Part shown: piece after piece, positions 1 to 8,995 of the stretch
How positions within the stretch are numbered: position 1 is the stretch's first letter
Layout of the letters: every line of letters begins with the position of its first letter
Source: Rhodocyclaceae bacterium
GTDB taxonomy: Bacteria; Pseudomonadota; Gammaproteobacteria; Burkholderiales; Rhodocyclaceae
Assembly: GCA_028713915.1 (NCBI GenBank)
Contig: JAQTNK010000008.1
Span: forward strand, 61,506-125,505
DNA: 64,000 nucleotides
Reading direction: 5' to 3'
Notes under the pieces: model-generated
Told to the model about the DNA's origin: nothing
Databases searched by the model: none
The model's input: the letters and a program-made list of their open reading frames with translations, nothing else
Translations under genes and position numbers: made by a program

Positions 1-712
1 CGGGCGCGTGAAACTCGGGGTGCCACTGGACGCCAAAAACGTAGCTGCCGCCTTCCCAGCCGATCGCCTCGACGACGCCGTCCTCGGCGCGCGCTTCGAC
101 ACGGATGCCGCTGCCGAGGTCCTTGAGCGCCTGGTGGTGGATGCTGCTGACGCGGCCTTCGCTGCTGCCGAGGTAGAGCTGGGCCAGATGGGCGCGCGGC
201 TCGAAGACGATGCGGTGCTGCAGTTCGTCGTACAGATCGCTGTCCACGTGGCGGATGCCGCCCGGCCGCCGCTCGGCGATGTCCTGGTACAGCGTGCCGC
301 CCATGGCGACGTTGATGAGCTGGGCGCCGCGGCAGATGCCGAGCACGGGTTTCTTCTGGATGACGAATTCCCAGAACAGGTCGAGTTCGTACAGGTCGCG
401 CAGGCGGTCGCCGCCCCACTCCGGTCGCAGCGGCTTTTCGCCGTAGCTTTCCGGACTGACGTCGGCGCCGCCCTGCAGCACCAGGCCGTCGAGCGCATGG
501 ACGTAGTCGCGCACGCGGATGCTGGCGCGACGGGCCGTGGCGCGGGTGTCGAGGGTCGGCACCATGAAGGCCAGCGCGCCGTGCGACATGATCCAGTGCG
601 CCAGCGATTGTTCGAGGTATTGCAAGGTCTTGTCGCGAAAGCCGAGCTCGGGCGGCACGCGGTGCATGAGGCGCGCCGACAGCCCGATGCGCAGCGGATA
701 CACGCGCGGCAT
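1..712 (-). CDS. Gamma-glutamyl-gamma-aminobutyrate hydrolase-like class I glutamine amidotransferase (peptidase C26), 3' end cut by window edge
   Basis: A minus-strand frame opens at an ATG at 712 and runs off the window start; 237 residues are visible. A nucleophile elbow (GICRGAQ, Cys127) and a C-terminal QWHPEF motif (His231, Glu233) give a complete Cys-His-Glu triad. This is typical of the PuuD/peptidase C26 family, which hydrolyses gamma-glutamyl amide bonds in the cytoplasm. The purine-rich stretch GGCGCGGGG lies just upstream of the start. It begins 11 bp after the stop of the YbdK-like ligase gene, so the two are probably cotranscribed, pairing a gamma-glutamyl ligase-type enzyme with a gamma-glutamyl hydrolase-type one. 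The true substrate is unknown. The last residues lie outside the window. Confidence 0.85.
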   Translation of the reverse strand, partial: MPRVYPLRIGLSARLMHRVPPELGFRDKTLQYLEQSLAHWIMSHGALAFMVPTLDTRATARRASIRVRDYVHALDGLVLQGGADVSPESYGEKPLRPEWGGDRLRDLYELDLFWEFVIQKKPVLGICRGAQLINVAMGGTLYQDIAERRPGGIRHVDSDLYDELQHRIVFEPRAHLAQLYLGSSEGRVSSIHHQALKDLGSGIRVEARAEDGVVEAIGWEGGSYVFGVQWHPEFHAP

Positions 713-723
713 GGCCCCGCGCC

Positions 724-1860
724 TTACCGCGGCAGCAGCGGCTCGTCGCTGCGCCAGCGCCGGCTTTGCTCGCGCATGACCTCGTTGAGCGAGCGCGTGT
801 TCTGGAAGGCCGCGCGCACCCACTGGGCATCGTTGCCGCGGGTTCGCAGCGCCGAGCGCAGGTAGGCCATCGCCCATTCCGACTCGAGCTCGCGCGCATG
901 CTGGCTGGTGCGGTCGAGCATGGCGAGAATGTCGTCGCGCAGCGTGTTGTGGGCGGAGGTGACGGGATCGACGTAGTTCGCGTCGAGGCCGAAGCGGCAG
1001 GCCTGGAAGCGGTTGTAGGTGTAGGGCAGGTAATCGTCCTCGCGCGGCGGCCGCGGCCGCTCCACCAGCAGATAGCGGCACAGCGCCTGGATGTAGCAGG
1101 CGACGGCCGCCGCCCGCTCCACCGTCAGCGGCGTGTCGCAGACGCGCACCTCGATCGTGCCGAACTCGGGCTTGGGGCGAATATCCCAGTAGAAATCCTT
1201 CATGCTGGCGACGATGCCGAGGCTCTGCATCTTGGCAAAATAGTCCTCGAACTGGTTCCAGCGCAGCACGAACGGCGCGCGGCCGGACAGCGGAAAGGCG
1301 AACACGGCGTTCAGGCGCGACGAATCGAAAGCGGTATCGACGCCCTGGTAGAACGGCGACGACGCCGTCAAGGCGATGAAATGCGGCACGTAGCGCGACA
1401 GCGAATGCAGCAGGTAGAGCGCTTCGTCGCCGCCCGAGCAGCCGATGTGCACATGCTGACCGAATACGGTGAACTGCTTGGCGAGATAGCCGTAGAGGTC
1501 GGACAGCAGATGGAAGCGCGGCATGTCGTAGATGGTGCGCTCCTCCCAGTGCTGGAACGGGTGCGCGCCGCCGCCGCAGATGCGCAAGTTGAGCTTGTCG
1601 GCGGCCGCGACGACGACGTCGCGCAGTTCGCGCAGCTCGGCGATCAGGCTCTCGAAGCCCTGATGGATCGACGAGTTGATCTCCACCATGCTCTCGGTGA
1701 TTTCCGGCTTGATCTCGCCCGGATGGGGTTGCCGTTCGATCAGCGCGAGCAGGTCGGAGGCGCCGCGGGTGAGATCGCAGTTATGGCTGGCGAGGATTTG
1801 CAGTTCGAGTTCCACGCCCAGCGACAGGATGCCCGAGGGCTTGAACGCGTCCAGCGGCAT
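724..1860 (-). CDS. YbdK-type carboxylate-amine ligase (glutamate-cysteine ligase GCS2 family)
   Basis: The 378-residue protein matches the length of YbdK-like GCS2 ligases. The N-terminus carries the typical SLGVELELQ start of the glutamate-binding sheet, and the TIEVRVCDTP stretch in the C-terminal half matches the family's second metal/nucleotide region. Family members couple ATP hydrolysis to amide formation between glutamate and an amine or cysteine, and most have weak glutamate-cysteine ligase activity. The downstream C26 hydrolase begins 11 bp after its stop and the upstream antiporter ends 3 bp before its ATG, so this looks like one operon. A link to potassium/glutathione physiology is attractive because the antiporter is Kef-like, but that is inference. 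Confidence 0.85.
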   Translation of the reverse strand: MPLDAFKPSGILSLGVELELQILASHNCDLTRGASDLLALIERQPHPGEIKPEITESMVEINSSIHQGFESLIAELRELRDVVVAAADKLNLRICGGGAHPFQHWEERTIYDMPRFHLLSDLYGYLAKQFTVFGQHVHIGCSGGDEALYLLHSLSRYVPHFIALTASSPFYQGVDTAFDSSRLNAVFAFPLSGRAPFVLRWNQFEDYFAKMQSLGIVASMKDFYWDIRPKPEFGTIEVRVCDTPLTVERAAAVACYIQALCRYLLVERPRPPREDDYLPYTYNRFQACRFGLDANYVDPVTSAHNTLRDDILAMLDRTSQHARELESEWAMAYLRSALRTRGNDAQWVRAAFQNTRSLNEVMREQSRRWRSDEPLLPR

Positions 1861-1863
1861 GGC

Positions 1864-3081
1864 TCAGCTCCGCGGCGAGGGATTGGCTTCGCGCGCGGCG
1901 ATCAGCGCGAAGTGGGCGACGACCGGGCCGGCCAGTTCCAGCACGGCGACGGCGACGGCGAGGATGGCGCCGACTTCGCTGCCGAGCTCCGGCGCGATCG
2001 TCGCCTCCTCGAGCATCAAGGCCATCGCCAGGCCCGACATCGGGCACAGGGCGGCGCCCAGCAGCGCCGCCTTGCGCAGGCCGATGCCGCTGGGCAGCGC
2101 CGTCGCCAGCACGCCGGCCCATTTGCCGAGCTGGCGCGCGCCGATATAGCCGCAGGCGAGCAGGCCCGCCGTCGGCAGCGCCTGGAAATCGAGATTGACG
2201 CCGGAGATGCCGAACAGCACGACGATGAACACCGCGCCGGCGGCGCCGAAAGGCCGCGGGATCGCGCGCAGCCGCGGGTCGAGGTGCTTCGCCAGCGTGC
2301 CGAAGGCGAGCAGGCAGAGCGGCATCGAGACGTTGATCGCCAGCGCGAAAGTGATCAGCAGGATGATGGCGCCGGCGAGCATGAGAAAGCCCACTTCCTC
2401 GCTGCGCCCCGCGACGTCGAGAAGATAGCGGACGGCGACGGCGCCGACGACGGCGAGCAGGAAGGAGGCGCAGACCAGGTAGAGCGGATAGAGCAGCGCC
2501 GCGACTTCGCCGTGACGCTCAAAGTGCTGCCAGCCGAGAAACGCCGTCATGGTGACGACGGCATAGACGTTGTTGAGCGCCGTCAGCGTCAGCATGCGTT
2601 CGGTGACCTGGCCCTGGGCGCGCAATTCCGCGGTCACGCGCACGGCCACCGCCGGCGAGGTCGCCATGCCGATGGCGGCGGCGGTGACGGCATAGCGCGT
2701 CTCGACGCCGAGCCAGGCGAGCGCACCGAAGACCGCGCCGAACGCCATGCCGGCTTCGAGGACGCTGCCGACGAGCAGCCACGGATTGCGCCGCAGCCAG
2801 CCGAGGTCGAGGCGATGGCCAAGCTCGAAGAGCAGCAGGCCGAGCGCGATATCGACGAAGATCCGCATCTGCGCGAGGCCTTCGGCATCGAAGGCGGCGA
2901 AGCCGTAGGGCCCGAGCGCCAGTCCCGCGGCGAGGTAGCCGGCCATTTTCGGCAGGCGCAAGACCCGGCTCGCGACTTCGCCCATCACGGCGGCGAAAAG
3001 CAGCAGCAGCGCAAACCACTCGAAATGTCCGAGCGCGATCGGCCAAGCTGGCAGGAAGTGGAGTTCTGGGGTGGCTGGCAT
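1864..3081 (-). CDS. Cation/proton antiporter, CPA2 (Kef/Na+-H+ exchanger) family
   Basis: The 405-residue protein consists almost wholly of hydrophobic helices (about 11-12), with the CPA2 core. It shows the conserved early segment MAGYLAAGLALGPYG and the later TSPAVAVRV segment that corresponds to the family's discontinuous helix. There is no C-terminal RCK/TrkA-N domain, so it is a minimal exchanger rather than a full KefB/KefC. I take the ATG at 3081; an upstream TTG at 3111 would add ten charged residues and has no ribosome-binding site. It ends 3 bp before the YbdK-like ligase, suggesting cotranscription. The transported ion cannot be told from sequence. Confidence 0.85.
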   Translation of the reverse strand: MPATPELHFLPAWPIALGHFEWFALLLLFAAVMGEVASRVLRLPKMAGYLAAGLALGPYGFAAFDAEGLAQMRIFVDIALGLLLFELGHRLDLGWLRRNPWLLVGSVLEAGMAFGAVFGALAWLGVETRYAVTAAAIGMATSPAVAVRVTAELRAQGQVTERMLTLTALNNVYAVVTMTAFLGWQHFERHGEVAALLYPLYLVCASFLLAVVGAVAVRYLLDVAGRSEEVGFLMLAGAIILLITFALAINVSMPLCLLAFGTLAKHLDPRLRAIPRPFGAAGAVFIVVLFGISGVNLDFQALPTAGLLACGYIGARQLGKWAGVLATALPSGIGLRKAALLGAALCPMSGLAMALMLEEATIAPELGSEVGAILAVAVAVLELAGPVVAHFALIAAREANPSPRS

Positions 3082-3169
3082 GGAACGGCGCCCGCGCGGA
3101 CCTGCGAGCAAGCGGAAGAACGCAAATTAGGCCGCGTCGCCGGCCTTTAGGTTCCCGCCGTTCCTGAAA

Positions 3170-4294
3170 CTATGGCTGCGCAGGCACCAGCCGCCACAGC
3201 GACGTGATCTCCGCCGCCCGCGCCGCATGGAGCGGGTCGTCCGCCGCGGCGGCGCGCGGGTGTTGCGGGCGCACGTCGCGACGGTCGACGACTTTGAGGC
3301 CGCCGGCGTCGATCAGCGCCAGCAGGTCCGCGCGCGTGCGCAGGCCGAGGTGCTCGGCGATGTCGGAGAGCAGCAGCCAGCCCTCGCCGCCCGGCTCCAG
3401 ATGCGCGGCGAGTCCGGCGAGGAAGCCGCGCAGCATGCGGCTGTCCGGATCGAACACCGCGCGTTCGAGCGGCGAGCTTGGCCGCGCCGGCACCCAGGGC
3501 GGGTTGCAGACGACGAGCGCGGCGCGCCCCGCCGGAAAGAGGTCGGCCTCGACGACATCGACCTGCGCCGCCAGGCCGAGCCGCGCGATGTTCTCGCGGG
3601 CGCAAATCAGCGCGCGCGGGTCCTGGTCCGTGGCGACAATGCGGGCAACGCCGCGGCGCGCCAGCACGGCCGCCAGCACGCCCGTGCCGGTGCCGATGTC
3701 GAAGGCGAGGTCGGCGGCCGGCAAGGGCGCCGCCGCCACCAGGTCGACATACTCGCTGCGCACCGGCGCGAAGACGCCGTAATGCGGATGAATGCTGCCG
3801 CCGGCGGCCGCGACGGCGATGCCTTTCTTGCGCCATTCGTGCGCGCCGATGAGGCCCAGCAGTTCGCGCAACGAAGCGACGTAGGGCTCATCGGCGACGC
3901 CGTAGACTTCGCGGCAGGCCTCGCGCACGTCGGGCGCGCGCCGCAGCGGCACGGCGTGGTCGGCGTCGAAGGGCAGCAGCAGCATGCCCAGCGTGCGGGC
4001 GCGCTGCGACTGCGCCAGGCGATGCAGATTCCAGGCCTCCGCCGCCGCAGCCGGCTTCTTCGGCTTGCGCTCGAGGCGGCGCGCCATGGCCTGGAGCAGT
4101 TGGCGCGCGTTCTGGAAATCGCCGCGCCAGAGCAGCGCCGTGCCTTCGCAGGCGAGCCGGTAGGCGGCATCGGCCTTGATGGTGTCGTCGGCGACGACCA
4201 CGCGCTTGGGCGGCGCGACGCCGCTCTCGGAACGCCAGCGCGCGCTGCGCGCCGCGCCGGCTTCGGTCCAGCTGACGACGGGATGCGCGCTCAT
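3170..4294 (-). CDS. Class I SAM-dependent methyltransferase with NPPW motif
   Basis: A Rossmann methyltransferase domain sits in the C-terminal half. Motif I reads FDIGTGTGVL, and the catalytic-type motif IV is VVCNPPW, characteristic of HemK/RlmG-like N-methyltransferases acting on planar nitrogen groups of glutamine or nucleobases. The roughly 190-residue N-terminal region is not recognisable to me and may bind the substrate. I prefer the ATG at 4294, six codons inside the longest frame, because the preceding residues are not conserved-looking. The gene is isolated between the antiporter operon and dnaB. Target (protein, rRNA or DNA) is not assignable from sequence alone. Confidence 0.75.
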   Translation of the reverse strand: MSAHPVVSWTEAGAARSARWRSESGVAPPKRVVVADDTIKADAAYRLACEGTALLWRGDFQNARQLLQAMARRLERKPKKPAAAAEAWNLHRLAQSQRARTLGMLLLPFDADHAVPLRRAPDVREACREVYGVADEPYVASLRELLGLIGAHEWRKKGIAVAAAGGSIHPHYGVFAPVRSEYVDLVAAAPLPAADLAFDIGTGTGVLAAVLARRGVARIVATDQDPRALICARENIARLGLAAQVDVVEADLFPAGRAALVVCNPPWVPARPSSPLERAVFDPDSRMLRGFLAGLAAHLEPGGEGWLLLSDIAEHLGLRTRADLLALIDAGGLKVVDRRDVRPQHPRAAAADDPLHAARAAEITSLWRLVPAQP

Positions 4295-4348
4295 GGCGCC
4301 CCACCGGCCCAATCGCCCGCGGCCATCCGAATCGCAGTACGTTTCATC

Positions 4349-5743
4349 CTAGTGGAAGCCGGGCGACGCGAAGTTCTCGAACTTCGTGTACTCGCCGAGG
4401 AAGGTCAGGCGCACCGAACCGGTCGGGCCGTTGCGGTGCTTGCAGATGATGACTTCGGCCACGCCCGGATCCTTGGTGTCCTTGTTGTAGTACTCGTCGC
4501 GGTACATCATCATGATGATGTCGGCGTCCTGCTCAATGGCGCCGGATTCGCGCAAGTCGCTCATCTGCGGTCGCTTGTCGTTGCGTTCCTCGACCTTGCG
4601 CGATAGCTGCGAGAGCGCGATGATCGGCACTTCCAGCTCCTTCGCCAGGGCCTTGATCGAGCGGCTGATCTCGGAGATTTCGGTGGCGCGGTTTTCGTTG
4701 TCCCGGCTCGAGGTCATGAGCTGGATATAGTCGATGACGATGAGGCCGAGCTTGCCGCACTTGCGATGCAGGCGCCGGGCGCGGGCGCGCAGGTCGGTGG
4801 CGTTGATGGCGCCGGTTTCGTCGACGTGGATCGGCGCCTCGTGCAGCTTGCCCAGCGCGTTGGTCATCTTGTCCCAGTCGTCGTCGGTGAGGCGGCCGGT
4901 GCGTATGGTGTTCTGGTTGAGACGGCCGACCGAGGAAAGGAAACGCGTCGCCAGCTGCGGCCCCGACATTTCGAGCGAGAAGATCGCCACCGGCAGGCCG
5001 ACGTCGACGCCGACATGCTCGGCGATGTTCAGCGCAAACGCGGTCTTGCCCATCGAAGGACGGCCGGCGACGACGATCATGTCGCCCGGCTGCAGGCCCG
5101 AGGTCATCTTGTCGAGATCGTGGAAGCCGGTCGGCACGCCGGTGATGTCGGAGGGATTGTCGCGATTGTAGAGCACTTCGATGCGCTCGACGACGCGGCC
5201 CAGCAGATCGGGCACGGCCTCGAAGCCTTGCGACGACTTGGCGCCCGACTCGGCGATCTCGAAGACTTTTTGCTCGGCCTGGTCGAGCAGCACCTTGACG
5301 TCGCGGCCGGCGGGATTCAGCGCGCTGGCGGCGATCTCGTCGCCGACGGTGACCAGGCGGCGCAGCACGGCGCGCTCGTGCACGATCTCGGCATAGCGGC
5401 GGATGTTGGCAGCCGAGGGCGTGGCGTTGGCGATCTCGCCGAGATAGGCCAGGCCGCCGGTCTGGTCGACCTCGTTGGACTTCTCGATCGACTCGTAGAT
5501 CGTCACCACGTCGGCGGGACGGCCGGTTTCGACGAGCTTGCGGATGTGGGCGAAAATGCGGCGATGGTCGTCGCGGTAGAAATCGCCTTCGACCACCATG
5601 TCGGCGATGCGGTCCCAGGCCGTGTTGTCGAGCAGCAGGCCGCCGATCAGCGACTGTTCGGCCTCGATCGAATGCGGCGGCAGCTTGAGCGCCGCCACCT
5701 GGGGATCGATGGCGGACGAAGAGAGCGCGCGAACCTGGGCCAT
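4349..5743 (-). CDS. dnaB: Replicative DNA helicase DnaB
   Basis: The 464-residue protein has the DnaB layout. An N-terminal helical domain opens with LPPHSIEAEQSLIGGLLLD, and a linker leads to the RecA-like ATPase with Walker A GRPSMGKTAFAL and the Walker B-type VIDYIQLM. The SDLRESGAIEQDADII stretch that follows is a DnaB signature. It is the hexameric 5'-3' helicase of the replication fork. AAAGGAAAA precedes the ATG at 5743 at good spacing. The gene is divergent from the NnrS-like gene, and a near-consensus DnaA box lies 76 bp upstream of the start codon. Confidence 0.97.
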   Translation of the reverse strand: MAQVRALSSSAIDPQVAALKLPPHSIEAEQSLIGGLLLDNTAWDRIADMVVEGDFYRDDHRRIFAHIRKLVETGRPADVVTIYESIEKSNEVDQTGGLAYLGEIANATPSAANIRRYAEIVHERAVLRRLVTVGDEIAASALNPAGRDVKVLLDQAEQKVFEIAESGAKSSQGFEAVPDLLGRVVERIEVLYNRDNPSDITGVPTGFHDLDKMTSGLQPGDMIVVAGRPSMGKTAFALNIAEHVGVDVGLPVAIFSLEMSGPQLATRFLSSVGRLNQNTIRTGRLTDDDWDKMTNALGKLHEAPIHVDETGAINATDLRARARRLHRKCGKLGLIVIDYIQLMTSSRDNENRATEISEISRSIKALAKELEVPIIALSQLSRKVEERNDKRPQMSDLRESGAIEQDADIIMMMYRDEYYNKDTKDPGVAEVIICKHRNGPTGSVRLTFLGEYTKFENFASPGFH

Positions 5744-5818
5744 GAGTTTTCCTTTGCGAAGCGCAGGAGTCTACTCGCGCGCGCCGCGCCTGGCGAGAGA
5801 ACAAGCTGTTGAAATCCG

Positions 5819-5827
5819 GTGGATAAC
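5819..5827 (-). promoter_or_regulatory. Candidate DnaA box upstream of dnaB
   Basis: On the minus strand this reads TTATCCACC or similar (eight matches to the consensus TTATNCACA), in the dnaB/NnrS-like divergent intergenic region about 76-84 bp upstream of the dnaB start. DnaA control of a helicase gene would make biological sense, but a single 9-mer can occur by chance. Confidence 0.3.
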
Positions 5828-5851
5828 CTGTGGGAGAATGCCGCAGCCACC

Positions 5852-6988
5852 ATGAGTTCGTCACCCCAGCGCTTCCTGCCCGTTTCCGCCGCGCTCACCG
5901 CCGCCGGCGCCGCCCTGGCGCTCGCCGCGCCCGGCGGCCACTGGCTGCCCGCCGCCCTCTGGCACCTCGTCTTCGCCGTCGGCGCGTTGCCGATGATCCT
6001 GCTGGCGATGGGCTATTTCGTGCCGGTGCTGACCAGGAGCCGCGACGCGCCGCGCCTCTTGGCGGCCGCGCCCGTCGCCGCCATGGCGGCCGGCATCGGC
6101 ATCGTCGGCTTCTTTCTCCACGGCACGCCGGCCTTGCGCCTGGACGCGCCCTGGCTCGCCCTGCTCGCCGTCGGCGGCTTCGCCGTCTGGATCGCGCGGC
6201 GCTGGAAAGCCTGCATGGGTCATCCCAATCCCTGCCTCGGCTGGTACGCGTCGGCCCTGGGCTTGCTGGCGCTGGGCCTGCTCGCCGTTGCCGTCTCGCC
6301 CTACGTGCCGGAACAAACCCGCGCCCTGCGCCTGTTCCATCTGCACATCAACACGCTGGGCTTCATCGGCCTGACCGCCCTGGGCACGCTGCAAGTGCTG
6401 CTGCCGACGGTGGCCGGCCGGCCCGACCCCGACGCCGCCACGCGTCTCGCGCGCGACCTCAAGTGGAGCGCCGGCGGCGCGCTGGGCGTGGCGCTCGGCG
6501 CCGCCTTCGCGCCGCCGCTGGCGCTCGCTGCCGCCGTCGTCTACGCCTGGCCGCTGGTGCGGCTGATGATCCACGCCTGGCGCACCTGGCGCCACGAAAT
6601 CGTCGCCGCCGGCAGCACCCTGCCGCTGCTCGCCGCCGCGCTGGCCGGACTCATCCTTGCCCTTGGCCACGGCGCCATCCATGCCAATGGCATTGCTGCG
6701 GGCGCGGCCGACATCCCGTTTTTCGTCATCGGCTTTTTGCTGCCGCTGGTCAGCGGCGCCGCCGGCCACCTGCTGCCGGTCTGGCTGCGTCCTGGCCTGC
6801 AGAATGCCTGGCATCGCGACGGCCGCCGCCGCTTGGCCTACGGCGCGCGCCTGCGCGGCGCGCTGCTGCTCGCCGGCGGCCTTCTGGCGGCGGCCGGCCA
6901 GGGCGCGGGCTACGGCCTCGGGGTGATGTGCGCGCTGTGGCTCGTGCTGAGCCTGATCGTCGTCGCCGTCAGCCGGCCGCCTCGCTGA
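5852..6988 (+). CDS. Polytopic membrane protein, NnrS/heme-copper-oxidase-like
   Basis: About 378 residues forming roughly 11-12 transmembrane helices, with little soluble sequence. Histidines embedded in helices (LFHLHINTLGFIG, GHGAIHANG, GAAGHLLPVW) recall the NnrS and cytochrome oxidase subunit I-like families, in which histidines ligate heme or metal. The family assignment is by pattern only. I start at the ATG at 5852; GGGAG lies about 16 bp upstream, further than ideal, and an upstream GTG at 5819 gives a longer charged leader. The 3' end overlaps the convergent dnaQ gene by 20 bp. A role in nitric-oxide or respiratory stress is possible but not shown. Confidence 0.65.
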   Translation: MSSSPQRFLPVSAALTAAGAALALAAPGGHWLPAALWHLVFAVGALPMILLAMGYFVPVLTRSRDAPRLLAAAPVAAMAAGIGIVGFFLHGTPALRLDAPWLALLAVGGFAVWIARRWKACMGHPNPCLGWYASALGLLALGLLAVAVSPYVPEQTRALRLFHLHINTLGFIGLTALGTLQVLLPTVAGRPDPDAATRLARDLKWSAGGALGVALGAAFAPPLALAAAVVYAWPLVRLMIHAWRTWRHEIVAAGSTLPLLAAALAGLILALGHGAIHANGIAAGAADIPFFVIGFLLPLVSGAAGHLLPVWLRPGLQNAWHRDGRRRLAYGARLRGALLLAGGLLAAAGQGAGYGLGVMCALWLVLSLIVVAVSRPPR

Positions 6989-7673
6989 GCCACAGGCACT
7001 TGCCCTTGCTTTGCTTGGCGATTTCCTGGAGCACGCGCTCGTGCTCGGCGAGTTCGGCGTCGCTGGCGCGCAGCACGCGCAAGGGCGCGCGCTTGCCCGC
7101 CGGCTGCACCACCGCCGCCGCCGCGGGCGCATCGAGATCCATCATCAGGCTCTCCTGGCCACGCGTCATGGCGAGGTAGACCTCGGCGAGCAGTTCGGCG
7201 TCGAGCAGCGCGCCGTGGAGCTGGCGGCCGGAGTTGTCGATGCCGAAATCCTTGCACAGCGCGTCGAGCGAATTGCGCTTGCCCGGCCGCAATTCGCGCG
7301 CCATCTTCAGCGTGTCGGTGACGCCGGCGCAGACTTCCGTGACCTTGCCCAGCCCGAGCAGGCCGAACTCGGCGTCGAGGAAGCCGACGTCGAAGGCGGC
7401 ATTGTGGATCACCAGTTCGGCGCCGCGGATGAAGGCGATGAATTCCTCGGCAATGGCCGCGAACAGCGGCTCGCTGGCGACGCGCTCGTTGGTGATGCCG
7501 TGCACCTGCATGGCGCCGGCGTCGATGTCGCGCTCGGGATTGATGTAGGTGTGGAAGCGGCTCTCGGTCAATTGCCGGCCGCGCAGTTCGACGCAGCCGA
7601 TCTCGATGACGCGGTGGCCCTGCGCCGGGTCGAGGCCGGTGGTTTCGGTGTCGAGGACGATGCGGCGTGTCAT
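6969..7673 (-). CDS. dnaQ: DNA polymerase III epsilon subunit (3'-5' proofreading exonuclease)
   Basis: The 234-residue DEDDh exonuclease has ExoI VLDTETTGLD near the N-terminus, ExoII around LVIHNAAFDVGF, and ExoIII HGALLDAELLAEVYL. The C-terminal tail, which in the family binds the polymerase alpha subunit, ends with an alanine-rich stretch. It proofreads the replicative polymerase. It follows rnhA in the rnhA-dnaQ order common in proteobacteria. In the current sequence 102 bp separate the two genes, but the apparent ancestral rnhA stop (7675-7677) would have been only 1 bp away. The 3' end overlaps the NnrS-like gene tail to tail by 20 bp. Confidence 0.95.
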   Translation of the reverse strand: MTRRIVLDTETTGLDPAQGHRVIEIGCVELRGRQLTESRFHTYINPERDIDAGAMQVHGITNERVASEPLFAAIAEEFIAFIRGAELVIHNAAFDVGFLDAEFGLLGLGKVTEVCAGVTDTLKMARELRPGKRNSLDALCKDFGIDNSGRQLHGALLDAELLAEVYLAMTRGQESLMMDLDAPAAAAVVQPAGKRAPLRVLRASDAELAEHERVLQEIAKQSKGKCLWLSEAAG

Positions 7674-7709
7674 GCTATTTGCCTTTCCTTGCCTGCTCGA
7701 CGCCGCGCC

Positions 7710-7836
7710 GCGCCAGCGCGTCGAGAATGTTCTGGCTGCGGCCGCCCGCTGACGCGGGCTTAACGTTCGCTTCGCTCACGTTAGCCTTCGCCGAACTTCG
7801 CTCGCCGCGCGCGCGCCCTTGCGCGCCAGCGCGTCG
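7710..7836. repeat. Small inserted element flanked by 14-bp direct repeats, at the 3' end of rnhA
   Basis: The 14-mer GCGCCAGCGCGTCG occurs at 7710-7723 and again at 7823-7836. Between the copies are two hairpins: CCCGC/GCGGG at 7745-7758, and TAACGT/ACGTTA at 7761-7783. The repeated 14-mer encodes the DALAR stretch of RNase HI, so the insertion has duplicated that codon block and pushed the original C-terminus (a DALARRGVEQARKGK tail) into another frame. No transposase is present. It resembles a MITE- or REP-type sequence, or a local duplication. Confidence 0.55.
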
Positions 7837-8255
7837 GCGCGCTCGTTCTCGACATGGCCGGCATGGCCCCTGACCCAGAACCATTCGAGTTGGTGCTGCG
7901 CCGCCAGCGCGTCGAGCGTGCGCCAGAGGTCTTCGTTCTTCACCGGGTCCTTGCCGGCGGTCTTCCAGCCGCGCCGCTTCCAGCCGTGGATCCATTCGGT
8001 GATGCCCTTCATCACGTACTGCGAATCGGTATGCACGCGCGCCGCCACCGGGCGCTTCATGGCGCGCAGGGCCTCGATCACCGCCATCATCTCCATGCGG
8101 TTGTTGGTCGTCTCCGGCTCGCCGCCGAAGAGCTCCCTTTCCTTGCCGTTGGCCCGCAGAATGGCGCCCCAGCCGCCGGGGCCGGGATTGCCGCTGCAAG
8201 CGCCGTCGGTGTAGATGTCGACGACGTCGCCGCCTGCCTCGTGCGGCGCGCTCAT
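7776..8255 (-). CDS. rnhA: Ribonuclease HI
   Basis: The 159-residue protein carries the full catalytic set: Asp17 in [11 protein letters not shown], Glu55 in NRMEMM, Asp77 in HTDSQYV, His131 and Asp141 in [10 protein letters not shown]. It degrades RNA in RNA/DNA hybrids. The ATG at 8255 overlaps the stop of the upstream methyltransferase gene (ATGA), so the genes are translationally coupled. The C-terminal 14 residues after DALAR (RRRLT end) are encoded by the inserted element at 7710-7836 rather than by the usual tail. The catalytic core is intact, so activity is probably kept. Confidence 0.95.
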   Translation of the reverse strand: MSAPHEAGGDVVDIYTDGACSGNPGPGGWGAILRANGKERELFGGEPETTNNRMEMMAVIEALRAMKRPVAARVHTDSQYVMKGITEWIHGWKRRGWKTAGKDPVKNEDLWRTLDALAAQHQLEWFWVRGHAGHVENERADALARKGARAASEVRRRLT

Positions 8256-8986
8256 TGCTGCGGCATCCGTTGCGTGTCGACGCGCTGCGCCACCGGCAGC
8301 GGCGCCTTGGCGCGCGCCATGCGGTCGCGCCACGTCGGCATGATGAGCCGCATGCCGGTCACGCGCTTGACGGCCTGGATCACGTACACCGCGCCGGCGA
8401 TCGGCCACCAGCGGTCGCCGGCGAGGTCGAGGAACTGGAAGCGGCGCAGCCATTTCTCCTGCGTCACCGCCGGCGCGTAGCAGCCGAAGGCCCCGGCGCG
8501 CGGTTCGAGACCGAGCAGCGCGAACCAGTCCTTGAGCCGCGGCACGCTGATGTAGTGGCCGCGCCAGGGCGGCAGTTCCTTGCGCCGCGAGAGCCGCCGG
8601 TTGGCGCCCCACAGGCTGAACGGATTGAAGCCGGCGACGACGACGCTGCCCTCGGGCACCAAGACGCGCTCGACTTCGCGCAGCACCTGGTGCGGATTGG
8701 GGTCGAACTCCAGCACGTGCGGCAGCACCACCAGATCGACGCTGTTGGCGGCGAAAGGCAGATAATGCAAATCGGAGCGCACTTCGGCGCCGCCGGCGCG
8801 ATCGTCGCAGCGCAAGCGATAAGGCATGCGGTTGGCGCGCAGATAGTCGATGCCCGGCAGGCCGAGCTGAAGCGCGTTGAAGCCGAAAATGTCGGCGACG
8901 AGTTGGTCGTGCTTGCTGCGTTCCCAGTCCAGCACGTAGCGGCCCTGGGGCGTTTCCAGCCAGTCCGAGAATCCTTGAATCGACAT
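8252..8986 (-). CDS. Class I SAM-dependent methyltransferase (methyltransferase type 11 fold)
   Basis: The 244-residue protein has the later half of a methyltransferase type 11 core. [23 protein letters not shown] corresponds to motifs II-IV, and [21 protein letters not shown] to motifs V-VI. The glycine-rich motif I is degenerate. Its position upstream of rnhA and back-to-back with gloB is a conserved neighbourhood in betaproteobacteria. The stop overlaps the rnhA start (ATGA). The divergent gloB start lies only 9 bp away, so its promoter must lie inside gloB. Substrate unknown. Confidence 0.8.
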   Translation of the reverse strand: MSIQGFSDWLETPQGRYVLDWERSKHDQLVADIFGFNALQLGLPGIDYLRANRMPYRLRCDDRAGGAEVRSDLHYLPFAANSVDLVVLPHVLEFDPNPHQVLREVERVLVPEGSVVVAGFNPFSLWGANRRLSRRKELPPWRGHYISVPRLKDWFALLGLEPRAGAFGCYAPAVTQEKWLRRFQFLDLAGDRWWPIAGAVYVIQAVKRVTGMRLIMPTWRDRMARAKAPLPVAQRVDTQRMPQQ

Positions 8987-8995
8987 TGGAATGAG

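Noticed and set aside
766..3150. 794-codon plus-strand open frame
   Set aside because: It lies opposite the YbdK-like ligase and antiporter genes and is rich in Arg, Gly, Asp and Gln as expected of an antisense frame in GC-rich DNA; it has no domain.
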